The notes under the pieces are model-generated. The model did no database searches, had not been told where the DNA came from, and saw only the letters and a program-made list of their open reading frames with translations. From Vibrio maritimus (lineage in GTDB: Bacteria > Pseudomonadota > Gammaproteobacteria > Enterobacterales > Vibrionaceae): a DNA stretch of 64,000 bases. How positions within the stretch are numbered: the first letter of the stretch is position 1; each line of letters begins with the position of its first letter. Shown here in pieces: positions 42,280-50,481 of this stretch. The stretch spans positions 1,426,001 through 1,490,000 of the forward strand of contig NZ_CP090439.1 of NCBI RefSeq assembly GCF_021441885.1, written 5' to 3'. Position numbers and translations under genes: made by a program.

Positions 42280-42807
42280 TTACGCCTCCTTGCTATTTGT
42301 GTTGACGGTTGGAGCAGGGCTCTTTTTGCTAAATAAGCCTTTTGCGTACACCAGAGCGTTGAAACCTGTAAGTGCGCCACCAACAAAGCCGGTAATGGAG
42401 ATGAGATAAGTGACATAGCCTAGTGGCATTTCAAGGATCTCGGTGACCTCTTCGTATTCCAGAGAGCGTCCGGCTAGCTTCCAGTTCATCATTGCCACCA
42501 AAATAAGCGAGCAGCTGCAGATGAGGTTAATCACAATCTGCCTCACGCCAATCCACTTCTCTGGGAAGTAGTTGTCGAGCAGGTCAACACATATATTTTC
42601 TTCATTCCACGACACCAGTGGAAACGCCATAAAAACCATCACTGCGAGCAATACTTCGATGAGCTCAGTAGACCCCATCACGGGAGCGTTAAAGAAGTAT
42701 CGACCAGTCACATCAACGAACGTTATCAACATCATGAGAAGTAAGCTGATGGCAGCGAGGGTTTCTAGCCCTCGCCGTATGGTCTTAGCAACACTAAAAC
42801 CATTCAT
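42280..42807 (-). CDS. TRAP transporter small permease (DctQ type)
   Basis: This 175-aa protein has four membrane helices and the DctQ motifs FVDVTGRYFFNAPVMGSTELIEVLLAVMVFMAFP and WNEENICVDLLDNYF. It joins the large permease and docks the binding protein. The stop is directly followed by the large-subunit ATG. It lies 5 nt after the binding-protein gene. No irregularities are seen. Confidence 0.86.
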   Translation of the reverse strand: MNGFSVAKTIRRGLETLAAISLLLMMLITFVDVTGRYFFNAPVMGSTELIEVLLAVMVFMAFPLVSWNEENICVDLLDNYFPEKWIGVRQIVINLICSCSLILVAMMNWKLAGRSLEYEEVTEILEMPLGYVTYLISITGFVGGALTGFNALVYAKGLFSKKSPAPTVNTNSKEA

Positions 42808-42812
42808 AGTGA

Positions 42813-43838
42813 TTACAATCCTTGATCAAGTTGTTGGTAGAAATACTCATAAGCGGCAGGACCATCGACCTTGCGCTTTTTCGCAACCTTGTACCAGTTA
42901 TTGACGAGCGGCTCGCTGGATTTTTTCAAAGACTCAATCATTTCTGGTGTTGCTGGAGTGAAGGTATGCCCGCCCTCTAAAGCGGTTTCGTAAGCAGCGT
43001 TGTCTACGTCATCCCACATTTTGCCGAACAAACGCGAGAGTTTTTCGCCGGAAACATCTTTGATCGCTTGTTGATCTTCTTTCGAAAGTCCACGGAAGGT
43101 ATCGATGTTCATAACAATGGCAAAGCTGCCGCGATATAGGCCGCCTGGAATCACTAGTGTATTGTCTGCAACTTCGGCAAGTCGGAATGAACTCAGCGCC
43201 TCAACCGGTTGATACGCGCCTTCAACGACACCTTGAGAGATAGATTCGTAAACTTTAGTTGTTGGAATGAAAACTGGAGTCACCTTCATATCTTTGGCGA
43301 CAGAGGAAATCACACCACCACCGACGCGAATTTTCTTGCCCTGAATAGCTTCAAGGGACTCAACTGGGTTTTTAGTAATAAGCTGACCGGGTCCATGGAC
43401 ACTCAATGCCATCACTTCTACACCGCGGTGCTCACGCCCTTTCTTAAGGTACTTATCGTAGGTTCGCCAGTAAGCTTGCGACATTAACTCAGAGCTTGTA
43501 CCTTCAGAAAAGGTTGGAATTTCAGGTAACTGAGTCAACTGAAAGCGTCCTGCTTTGTGACCATGAAAAATCCAAGTGACATCACCGATGCCATCTGTAA
43601 CGACATCAACTTGTGTTTGTGGTGGGGCGAGATCGTATTCAATTTTGATACCGACACGACCATCAGTCGCTTCTTCTATCCATTGTCCCCAAGTTGGCCA
43701 TACAACCTTGTTGATGCCATGGTTGGGTGAACCCCAAGTACTGATTTTAATGACTTTTTCTGGTTCAGCGTGTACGGAAAAAGATCCCATAAGAAGTAGA
43801 GCAGTTGTAGTAATAGCGGCGACTTTATTTACTCGCAT
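42813..43838 (-). CDS. TRAP transporter solute-binding protein (DctP type)
   Basis: This 341-aa periplasmic protein has a signal peptide (1-24, cleavage after SVHA). The mature domain starts KVIKISTWGSPNHGINKVVWPTWGQWIEEATDGRV, and the DctP-type ligand arginine region LEAIQGKKIRVGGGVISSVAKDM is near residue 165; GAYQPVEALSSFRLAEVAD follows. The arginine normally pairs with the carboxylate of the ligand, which fits an aromatic acid. It is the first gene of the TRAP operon, divergent from hpaH across a palindrome-rich control region. AAAGGAAAGACGTT precedes the start. Confidence 0.88.
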   Translation of the reverse strand: MRVNKVAAITTTALLLMGSFSVHAEPEKVIKISTWGSPNHGINKVVWPTWGQWIEEATDGRVGIKIEYDLAPPQTQVDVVTDGIGDVTWIFHGHKAGRFQLTQLPEIPTFSEGTSSELMSQAYWRTYDKYLKKGREHRGVEVMALSVHGPGQLITKNPVESLEAIQGKKIRVGGGVISSVAKDMKVTPVFIPTTKVYESISQGVVEGAYQPVEALSSFRLAEVADNTLVIPGGLYRGSFAIVMNIDTFRGLSKEDQQAIKDVSGEKLSRLFGKMWDDVDNAAYETALEGGHTFTPATPEMIESLKKSSEPLVNNWYKVAKKRKVDGPAAYEYFYQQLDQGL

Positions 43839-44341
43839 AACGTCTTTCCTTTCGTTTCACGGTTTATTAGTTGCTCGATCCTGCTTGAGCATTGCCCACT
43901 TAGTGAGTCGTTGTTTTGTTGATTACTTAATATATTAACTAGTTTCGCTCAAAATCAAATCGCCAGTGTTAATTAAATGTATCAATAATGCTTAATATGT
44001 TAACTAGATCAATGAATCAAAAATTAATCAGGGTTTTGTAAAACACTCTTAGTGATAGATGCCTCACTTTGCTCTGAATACCCATCAAAAATCATGACTC
44101 CTGTCACGGTAAGTATGAAATGAAGTTACATTTCATCATTCTGTAAAATTGGAGTTTTAATTAAATCTATTTAAATACAGTTACTTAATCTGCATTTCGT
44201 CATTTCTGGACTTTATTTAACATATTAACTAAAGTACTTAACATGTTAATTACTTTGGGCGAGTAACCGCTCAGTCAGCAAGACCAAAATAGAAAACAAT
44301 AAGTCATTGCTTTAGCCAGCACGGAAACGAAAGGAAATCGA
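43839..44341. promoter_or_regulatory. divergent TRAP/hpaH control region with four TTAAYATRTTAA palindromes
   Basis: This 503-bp gap has no gene. It contains TTAATATATTAA (43927-43938), TTAATATGTTAA (43992-44003), TTAACATATTAA (44217-44228) and TTAACATGTTAA (44238-44249). The first three are followed by ACTAR. The last two are centred 21 bp apart, two helical turns, and lie 93 nt before hpaH. A fifth copy lies before hpaB. They are probably the operators of HpaR or HpaA. Confidence 0.65.
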
Positions 44342-45145
44342 ATGTTAACAGAAGAGCAAATTCAAGTAGCTGCCGAACGTCTCTATAAGGCAGAGAAAAC
44401 CAGAGAGCAGATCGCTGCTCTTACGTTGGATTACCCAGAAATGTCGATGGACGATGCCTACAAGATCCAGAGCCGTTGGGTGGAACGCAAAAAACGCGAA
44501 GGGGCAGAGGTTAAAGGTTACAAAATCGGACTGACGTCACGCGCTATGCAAATGGCCGTTAATATCGACCAACCTGACTACGGCGTACTTTTGGATGACA
44601 TGTTCTTTTCTGATGGTGCGCAGATCCCTGTTTCAGACTTTCTAGACCCCCGCATCGAAGTAGAACTGGCTTTTGTTCTTAAAGATAAACTAGAAGGTGA
44701 CAACGTCACCATTTTCGATGTCCTCAACGCGACCGATTACGTCATTCCAGCGCTCGAACTTATTGCAGCTCGATGCCATCGAACCGATCCCGAGACAGGC
44801 TATACCCGCAAGGTGTACGACACCATCGCAGATAACGCTGCAAATGCCGGCATCATTTTAGGTGGACGACCGATCAAACCAACAGAAATCGACCTTCGAT
44901 GGGCTGGCGCCATGCTGTATCTCAATGGGCAGATCGAGGAAACCGGCCTTGCGGCTGGGGTATTAGGTCACCCTGCAAATGGTATCTGCTGGGTCTGCAA
45001 GCGCTTTGCACCGCATGGCGTTTCTCTTGAGCCGGGTCAGGTCATTCTAGCGGGCTCCTTTACAAGACCTGTTCCTGTGAAAGAAGGCGACACGATTCAT
45101 GCTGACTTTGGTCCGCTAGGCGGTATTTCAGTCAAGTTCGTGTAG
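44342..45145 (+). CDS. hpaH: HpaH, 2-oxo-hept-4-ene-1,7-dioate hydratase
   Basis: This 267-aa protein adds water to 2-oxo-hept-4-ene-1,7-dioate, giving 4-hydroxy-2-oxoheptanedioate. It has the MhpD/HpaH fold: GYKIGLTSRAMQMAVNIDQPDYGVLLDDMF near residue 60, the metal-binding region DPRIEVELAFVL (E and E near residues 105-109), and AGSFTRPVPVKEGDTIHADFGPLGGISVKF at the end. The length matches the family. GAAAGGAAATCG precedes the start. It is the first gene of the main hpa operon, 9 nt before hpaI. Confidence 0.92.
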   Translation: MLTEEQIQVAAERLYKAEKTREQIAALTLDYPEMSMDDAYKIQSRWVERKKREGAEVKGYKIGLTSRAMQMAVNIDQPDYGVLLDDMFFSDGAQIPVSDFLDPRIEVELAFVLKDKLEGDNVTIFDVLNATDYVIPALELIAARCHRTDPETGYTRKVYDTIADNAANAGIILGGRPIKPTEIDLRWAGAMLYLNGQIEETGLAAGVLGHPANGICWVCKRFAPHGVSLEPGQVILAGSFTRPVPVKEGDTIHADFGPLGGISVKFV

Positions 45146-45154
45146 GGGGGAGCT

Positions 45155-45955
45155 ATGTTAGAAAACCAATTTAAACAGTCTTTAACAGGCAACGACCCAT
45201 TGTGGGGATTGTGGCTTGGATTGCCAGATACGAGCTGCGCAGAGATCTGCGGTGGAGCAGGGTTCGATTGGGTATTAATCGATGGTGAACACGCCTCGTT
45301 TGACCTAACCAATATTAAGTTTCATCTGCAAGCGCTCGCACCATACAACACGTCACCAATAGTCCGTGCTGAAGATGCTAACCCGACACTGATAAAGCGA
45401 CTGTTAGATATTGGTGCGCAAACCTTGTTGGTGCCAATGATCAATACCGCTGAACAAGCAGAAAATGTCGTGAAATCAGCGTTATACCCGCCGCTTGGTG
45501 CTCGTGGTATTGGCAGTGCGCTCGCACGAGCATCGCAGTGGAATCGTATTCCACAGTATCTGCACCGCGCTAACGACCAAATTTGCATTTTAGTTCAAGT
45601 AGAGACCAAAGAAGCGATCGAAAACATTGAGGCAATCGCCGCGGTTGAGGGCATTGATGGCATCTTTATTGGTCCGTCAGACCTAAGTGGCTCGATGGGG
45701 CACATTGGCAACCCTAGTCACCCTGAAGTGTCTGCCGCGATCGACCATGCGATCGACGTGATTCAAAAAGCAGGCAAAGCGGTGGGAATACTCTCTCTAA
45801 ACCCAACCCAAGCGAAAGATTATGCCGATCGCGGCGTTACCTTCATCGGTGCTGGCGTCGATACGCTGCTTCTTCGCCTAAGTGCGGAGCAGCTCGCATA
45901 CAAACTTAAACACGTTGACGATATTGAAACCCCCGTCATCGATAACGTCTATTAA
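45155..45955 (+). CDS. hpaI: HpaI, 4-hydroxy-2-oxoheptanedioate aldolase
   Basis: This 266-aa class II pyruvate aldolase splits 4-hydroxy-2-oxoheptanedioate into pyruvate and succinate semialdehyde. HpaI hallmarks are LWLGLPDTSCAEICGGAGFDWVLIDGEHASFD at the N-terminus, QTLLVPMINTAEQAE, and the metal ligands in QVETKEAIENIEAIAAVEGIDGIFIGPSDLSGSMG (the E and D of VETKEA and IGPSDL). The start has GGGGGAGCT upstream and follows hpaH by 9 nt. It is of normal length. Confidence 0.93.
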   Translation: MLENQFKQSLTGNDPLWGLWLGLPDTSCAEICGGAGFDWVLIDGEHASFDLTNIKFHLQALAPYNTSPIVRAEDANPTLIKRLLDIGAQTLLVPMINTAEQAENVVKSALYPPLGARGIGSALARASQWNRIPQYLHRANDQICILVQVETKEAIENIEAIAAVEGIDGIFIGPSDLSGSMGHIGNPSHPEVSAAIDHAIDVIQKAGKAVGILSLNPTQAKDYADRGVTFIGAGVDTLLLRLSAEQLAYKLKHVDDIETPVIDNVY

Positions 45956-45969
45956 AGGTAGGAAAAACG

Positions 45970-46617
45970 ATGAATGCGAAATTACAAGGGAAAGTAGTTT
46001 GCGTGGCGCTCAACGATAGCCAACAGCTCGAAAACTTGGCTGACACCTTTGAGCAACCACCATACAAGGCTTTGCCGACAGAGCCTGTGCTGTATTTCAA
46101 GCCACACAATACTTGGAACCATGATAACCGTGCTATCGAATGGCCCGTGAAGCAAAACGAGCTCGTTGTTGGTGCGAGTCTAGCAGTGATTATTGGCAAG
46201 CGTTGCTGTCGAGTGACTCAAGAAGAGGCTCTTAACTATGTGGAAGGGTTTGCGCTGTTGCATGATTTTTCTTTGCCAGAAGCAAGCTATTACCGTCCAG
46301 ATATCAAGGGTAAATGTATCGATAAGTCTGCCACGATATCTGTCCCTGTGCTCACATCAGATTTGAGCAACTACAAAGAACTGGAGCTGGTGACGGCAGT
46401 TAATGGTTCGGTAAAGCGCTACTTTCCTTTGAGTCGATTAGAGCGTGATGTCGAGCAGTTGCTTGAAAAGATCTCTCGCATTATGACGCTAGAGAAAGGA
46501 GATGTCATCGCGGTTGGCTTTGCGGGTGAGCGCGTCGAACTCCAGCCATACGATCACGTCACCTCGACGCTTGGTGAGGTACTACGTTTAGAAAATATTG
46601 TCGCAGGAGGTGAGTAA
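45970..46617 (+). CDS. hpaG1: HpaG1, N-terminal subunit of the isomerase/decarboxylase
   Basis: This 215-aa protein corresponds to the N-terminal half of the fused E. coli HpaG (429 aa). It has the fumarylacetoacetate-hydrolase-like fold (LYFKPHNTWNHDNRAIEWP, LVVGASLAVIIGKRCCRV, LEKISRIMTLEKGDVIAVGFAG). The usual E-x-E metal pair is replaced by V-G-A-S-L, so it is probably not the metal-binding half, as in E. coli HpaG, where the ligands lie in the C-terminal half. Its stop overlaps the ATG of hpaG2 by one base (TAATG), so the two halves are made together. Confidence 0.86.
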   Translation: MNAKLQGKVVCVALNDSQQLENLADTFEQPPYKALPTEPVLYFKPHNTWNHDNRAIEWPVKQNELVVGASLAVIIGKRCCRVTQEEALNYVEGFALLHDFSLPEASYYRPDIKGKCIDKSATISVPVLTSDLSNYKELELVTAVNGSVKRYFPLSRLERDVEQLLEKISRIMTLEKGDVIAVGFAGERVELQPYDHVTSTLGEVLRLENIVAGGE

Positions 46618-47384
46618 TGAAACGCGCACGTATTCAATATCAACAACAAGTGCTGAATGTGACAGTCAATGACGATCTATCGGTGAATACCGAAGCGGGT
46701 GATGTGATTGAGTCAGGTGCCTATGAGTTTCTGGTACCAGTAGAGAACCCAGGAACGATTTTCGCACTGGGTCTTAACTATGCCGATCATGCGTCAGAGC
46801 TCGCCTTTGAACCACCTAAAGAACCATTAGTTTTCCTCAAGGGTCAAAACACGCTAACACCACACGGCAAGCCATCATATCGACCAGATGGCATTGAGTT
46901 TATGCATTACGAGTGTGAGCTAGTTGCTGTAATTGGTAAGGAGGCGCGCAACGTAAAACGTGAGGATGCGCTTCAGTATGTGAGCGGTTTTACTGTGTGT
47001 AACGACTACGCTATTCGCGACTACCTAGAGAATTACTACCGACCAAACCTAAGGGTGAAAAGCCGAGATTCATTGTGTCCTGTTGGCCCGTGGATTGTGG
47101 ATGTAGAGGACATAGAAGATGTCACTAACCTCAAGCTTGAAACTCAGGTCAATGGCGAAGTGACTCAGGTTGGGACGACGGCCGACATGATCTTCGATGT
47201 GCCTTTCTTGATTGAGTACTTAAGTGAATTTATGACCCTAAAACCGGGCGACCTTATCGCGACAGGCACGCCGAAAGGGCTAAAAGACATTCATCCTGGC
47301 GATGTGGTTCGCTGCGAAATCGAAGGAATTGGCGCGCTCGAAAATCCAGTGCTCTCAGAGCAAGATTTTTACGCTCAGCGATAG
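46617..47384 (+). CDS. hpaG2: HpaG2, C-terminal subunit of the isomerase/decarboxylase
   Basis: This 255-aa protein is the metal-binding partner of HpaG1. The FAH-family ligands are visible: FMHYECELVAVIGKEARNV (the E-x-E pair) and FTVCNDYAIRD (D), followed by KSRDSLCPVGPWIVD and the C-terminal LIATGTPKGLKDIHPGDVV. Together the subunits convert 5-oxo-pent-3-ene-1,2,5-tricarboxylate to 2-oxo-hept-3-ene-1,7-dioate by decarboxylation and isomerisation. GGAGGTGAGTA precedes the start. E. coli makes this as a single fused chain, whereas here the two genes are separate. Confidence 0.9.
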   Translation: MKRARIQYQQQVLNVTVNDDLSVNTEAGDVIESGAYEFLVPVENPGTIFALGLNYADHASELAFEPPKEPLVFLKGQNTLTPHGKPSYRPDGIEFMHYECELVAVIGKEARNVKREDALQYVSGFTVCNDYAIRDYLENYYRPNLRVKSRDSLCPVGPWIVDVEDIEDVTNLKLETQVNGEVTQVGTTADMIFDVPFLIEYLSEFMTLKPGDLIATGTPKGLKDIHPGDVVRCEIEGIGALENPVLSEQDFYAQR

Positions 47385-47412
47385 CTCAGAATAAGAAAAA
47401 GGAACAAAGATT

Positions 47413-48936
47413 ATGGCTCAACAACTAGATAGCAACCTCACCAAAGCCGAGCAGTACCTAGCAAAATATCGCAACCAAACACTCGGTCATTATATTGCAG
47501 GCGAGTGGAGTTTAGGTTCGGAGGGTGAAACATTCGAAAACCTATCGCCAACGAACAACGAAAGCCTTGGTAAAGTCGTCAAAGGCAGCGCTGAAGATGT
47601 GAACCAAGCGTGCCTTGCGGCGCAATCAGCATTTACAGAATGGGCGGAGATGTCTGGTGGTGAACGTAAAAAGATCCTGCATCGCCTAGCCGACAAAATC
47701 GAAGAGCGAGCGGAAGAAATCGCTTTAGTTGAATCCATGGACTGTGGTCAACCACTGCGTTTTATGAAGCAGGCAGCCATTCGCGGAGCCGCGAACTTCC
47801 GATTTTTTGCGGATAAGTCACCGGAAGCGAAAAATGGATTGTCTCTGCACCAAGACAATCACACAAACTATACGGTTCGTACACCGATTGGTCCTGTCGG
47901 CGTCATTACTCCTTGGAATACCCCTTTCATGTTATCAACGTGGAAGATTGCACCTGCGTTAGCGGCGGGTTGTACTGTTGTTCACAAACCGGCGGAATTC
48001 AGCCCATTAACGGCAGCAATATTGGCGGAATGTGCGGAAGCGGCGGGTCTGCCTGCGGGTGTGTGGAACATGGTGAATGGTTTTGGTGAAGTTGCAGGTA
48101 AAGCATTGACCGAACATAAAGCAATCAAAGCGGTGGCGTTTGTTGGTGAAACCGTGACGGGCTCGATGATTCAAGCTCAAGGCGCACCAACGCTTAAGCG
48201 CGTTCACTTTGAACTTGGCGGAAAGAACCCTGTCATCGTGTTTGATGATGCTGATTTCGAACGCGCACTCGATGCTGTTGTGTTCATGATTTATAGCTTA
48301 AACGGTCAGCGCTGCACCAGTTCAAGCCGCCTTCTTATTCAAAGTGGCATCAAGCCCAAGTTCATTGAAGCACTAAAAGCACGAGTCGAGAACATTCAAG
48401 TCGGCCATCCATTAGATCCTGCGACAGAAGTTGGCCCTCTGGTTCATCAATCCCATTACAACAAAGTCTTGAGTTATATGGACGCTGCAACCGAAGATGG
48501 CGCGACCATCGCTGTAGGTGGCAAAGCGATTGATAGCTTAGGAAATGGTAACTATCTGACGCCTACGCTGTTTACAGACGCCGATAACAATATGCGTATT
48601 GCCAAAGAGGAGATCTTTGGGCCAGTACTAACCTGTATTGAGTTTGATAGTGAAGAGCAAGCCCTCGAGATCGCAAACGATACTGATTACGGGCTATCAG
48701 GTTATATCTGGACCTCAAACACAGGTCGAGCTATGCGCATGGCTAGCAAAGTAGAGGCAGGAATGATCTGGGTGAACTCTGAAAACAATCGAAACCTACC
48801 ATCACCATTTGGCGGCGTAAAAATGTCGGGCATTGGTCGTGATGGTGGAGACTGGAGCTTCGATTTCTATATGGAAACGAAGAATATTTGTATTGCGCAT
48901 GACACTCACAACGTCCCTACGCTAGGAAAACAATAG
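47413..48936 (+). CDS. hpaE: HpaE, 5-carboxymethyl-2-hydroxymuconate semialdehyde dehydrogenase
   Basis: This 507-aa NAD-dependent aldehyde dehydrogenase oxidises the ring-cleavage product to 5-carboxymethyl-2-hydroxymuconate. Catalytic C301 is in SLNGQRCTSSSR, and general base E267 in FELGGKNPVIVF. The cofactor motif is FVGETVTG. The specific ends (YRNQTLGHYIAGEW; FYMETKNICIAHDTHNVPTLGK) are those of HpaE rather than a generic ALDH. AAGGAACAAAGATT precedes the start. A terminator-like hairpin follows before hpaF. Confidence 0.92.
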   Translation: MAQQLDSNLTKAEQYLAKYRNQTLGHYIAGEWSLGSEGETFENLSPTNNESLGKVVKGSAEDVNQACLAAQSAFTEWAEMSGGERKKILHRLADKIEERAEEIALVESMDCGQPLRFMKQAAIRGAANFRFFADKSPEAKNGLSLHQDNHTNYTVRTPIGPVGVITPWNTPFMLSTWKIAPALAAGCTVVHKPAEFSPLTAAILAECAEAAGLPAGVWNMVNGFGEVAGKALTEHKAIKAVAFVGETVTGSMIQAQGAPTLKRVHFELGGKNPVIVFDDADFERALDAVVFMIYSLNGQRCTSSSRLLIQSGIKPKFIEALKARVENIQVGHPLDPATEVGPLVHQSHYNKVLSYMDAATEDGATIAVGGKAIDSLGNGNYLTPTLFTDADNNMRIAKEEIFGPVLTCIEFDSEEQALEIANDTDYGLSGYIWTSNTGRAMRMASKVEAGMIWVNSENNRNLPSPFGGVKMSGIGRDGGDWSFDFYMETKNICIAHDTHNVPTLGKQ

Positions 48937-48970
48937 GTAGTAGTTGAAACAATAATAATAACCTTTGCGC

Positions 48971-49004
48971 AGGCTCGCTTCGTCCAGCTTGGCGAGCCTT
49001 TTTT
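48971..49004 (+). terminator. terminator-like hairpin inside the hpa operon (hpaE/hpaF)
   Basis: AGGCTCGC (48971-48978) pairs with GCGAGCCT (48992-48999) and is followed directly by a T6 run (48999-49004). The hpaF ribosome-binding site AAGGAG begins at the end of the T run. It may set a lower expression level for hpaF and the genes after it. Confidence 0.75.
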
Positions 49005-49017
49005 AAGGAGTGACCTA

Positions 49018-49413
49018 ATGCCACATTTTATTATGGAATTTTCACCAAATATTGAGTCGGATATCGATATTCCCGAGCTGATGAAAGTGATTCACCGAGA
49101 AGCCATCGAAACAGGCGTATTTCCAAAAGGTGGAATTCGAACCCGAGCCGTTAAGAGCGACTATTACCTCGTTGCCGACGAAGACCCAAACAATCGCTTT
49201 ATACATCTCACGGCAAAAGTGGGAGTAGGGCGAGACCTTGAGGTTCGCCGCCAAGCGGCAGAGCGAATCTTTAACGTGTTTTGTGACTATTTACAGCCAA
49301 CGTTTGATAGCCAGTATCTCAGCATTGGTTTTGAGATGATCGAGCTGCATCCAGAGCTGAATTACAAGAAGAACAATATTCATCAGAAGCTAGCGGCGAA
49401 CAACAACGCTTGA
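49018..49413 (+). CDS. hpaF: HpaF, 5-carboxymethyl-2-hydroxymuconate delta-isomerase
   Basis: This 131-aa protein is a tautomerase-superfamily enzyme (CHMI type) that isomerises 5-carboxymethyl-2-hydroxymuconate to 5-oxo-pent-3-ene-1,2,5-tricarboxylate. After the start Met the sequence begins with Pro (M-P-HFIMEF), the catalytic N-terminal proline. The family features RTRAVKSDYYLVADEDPNNRFIHLTAKVGVGRD and FDSQYLSIGFEMIELHPELNYKKNNIH are clear. Its length matches E. coli HpaF (about 126 aa). The start is 13 nt after the T run of the hairpin. Confidence 0.92.
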   Translation: MPHFIMEFSPNIESDIDIPELMKVIHREAIETGVFPKGGIRTRAVKSDYYLVADEDPNNRFIHLTAKVGVGRDLEVRRQAAERIFNVFCDYLQPTFDSQYLSIGFEMIELHPELNYKKNNIHQKLAANNNA

Positions 49414-49432
49414 AAGAGAAAGGGAGAGCAAC

Positions 49433-50401
49433 ATGCTGTCACTAGGGCATTTGAATCATGTGGTGATGACTATTCTTCCTGTTTTTCTCGTTATTGGCCT
49501 GGGCTACCTTGCTTCTAAACAAAAAATTATTCCGGAAAATGGTCACAAGGCGCTTGCGGCGTTTGTGTTTAACTTCGGATTGCCAGCGGCCATTTTCAGT
49601 GCTCTAAGCACCAGACCGCTCTTTGAAATTTGGAATGCGGACTATTTGCTGGTTTACACCATAGGCTCTCTGCTCGCTTTCATATTGGTCGCTGTGGTGA
49701 GTGCGTTAGTTCTACAAAAGAACCTCACAGAAAGCGTGGTGCTAGGACTCGGTGGGAGTTTTTCAAACAGTTTACTTATCGGTTTTCCGATCATTTTCTT
49801 TCTGTTCGGAACACAAGCATTAGTGCCGTTTTCGCTCACTCTCGTGGTGGAAAACTTAATAATGCTACCGCTACTCCTTACGCTCGCAGACATTACAAAC
49901 GGCGGTGGCGGTAGTCAGTTAACTGAGAAAATGAAAGCAACGTTTTTTAGCCTGGCTAAGAACCCGGTCGTGATGGCGATAGTGCTAGGCATGTCTGTAT
50001 CAGCGCTTGGGATAAAAACGCCCGAAACCGCAACCCATATCGTTGACATGTTAGCAAATACAGTCACAGGTGTGGCCTTGTTTACCATAGGGGGCGGTCT
50101 GGTTGGCGTCAGTGTTCGCGGACGCAAGAAGGAAATCGGCACGGTGATGCTGGGCAAGCTGCTTATACACCCTTTGCTGTTGCTAATAATGATTCTGCTT
50201 TGGTTTGACCTTGAGCCGACTATGGCTGCCGTTGCCGTAATTTTGGCAAGCATGCCTATGTTTGGTGTCTACGCCGTGATTGGACAGAAATACAACATGG
50301 GAGCCATCTGCTCAGCAGTGCTGCTTCCAACCACCATTTTTGCAATGGTGACCGTGAGCCTAGTGACGGCATCGGTCATCATGATTTTTAGCCTCTATTA
50401 A
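49433..50401 (+). CDS. AEC (auxin efflux carrier) family permease
   Basis: This 322-aa protein has about ten membrane helices in two five-helix repeats. N-terminal VIGLGYLASKQKIIPENGHKALAAFVFNFGLPAAIFSALS and central FSNSLLIGFPIIFFLFG are typical of the AEC/malonate transporter family. AEC genes are not part of the E. coli hpa operon. Lying between hpaF and hpaD suggests transport of an aromatic acid or a pathway intermediate, either as a second importer or as a safety exporter. AAAGGGAGAGCAAC precedes the start. Confidence 0.82.
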   Translation: MLSLGHLNHVVMTILPVFLVIGLGYLASKQKIIPENGHKALAAFVFNFGLPAAIFSALSTRPLFEIWNADYLLVYTIGSLLAFILVAVVSALVLQKNLTESVVLGLGGSFSNSLLIGFPIIFFLFGTQALVPFSLTLVVENLIMLPLLLTLADITNGGGGSQLTEKMKATFFSLAKNPVVMAIVLGMSVSALGIKTPETATHIVDMLANTVTGVALFTIGGGLVGVSVRGRKKEIGTVMLGKLLIHPLLLLIMILLWFDLEPTMAAVAVILASMPMFGVYAVIGQKYNMGAICSAVLLPTTIFAMVTVSLVTASVIMIFSLY

Positions 50402-50481
50402 GGGCTTAATCGATAACTTGAAACCGTACAACGAGCTTCTTTGCACAATGACGGGAAGCCATATTCAAAAGGAATAGAACG

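Noticed and set aside
43927..44249. CRISPR-like spacing of short palindromic repeats
   Set aside because: The repeats are only 12 bp, spacings are irregular (65, 225 and 21 bp) and no cas genes are present. Regulator sites explain them better.
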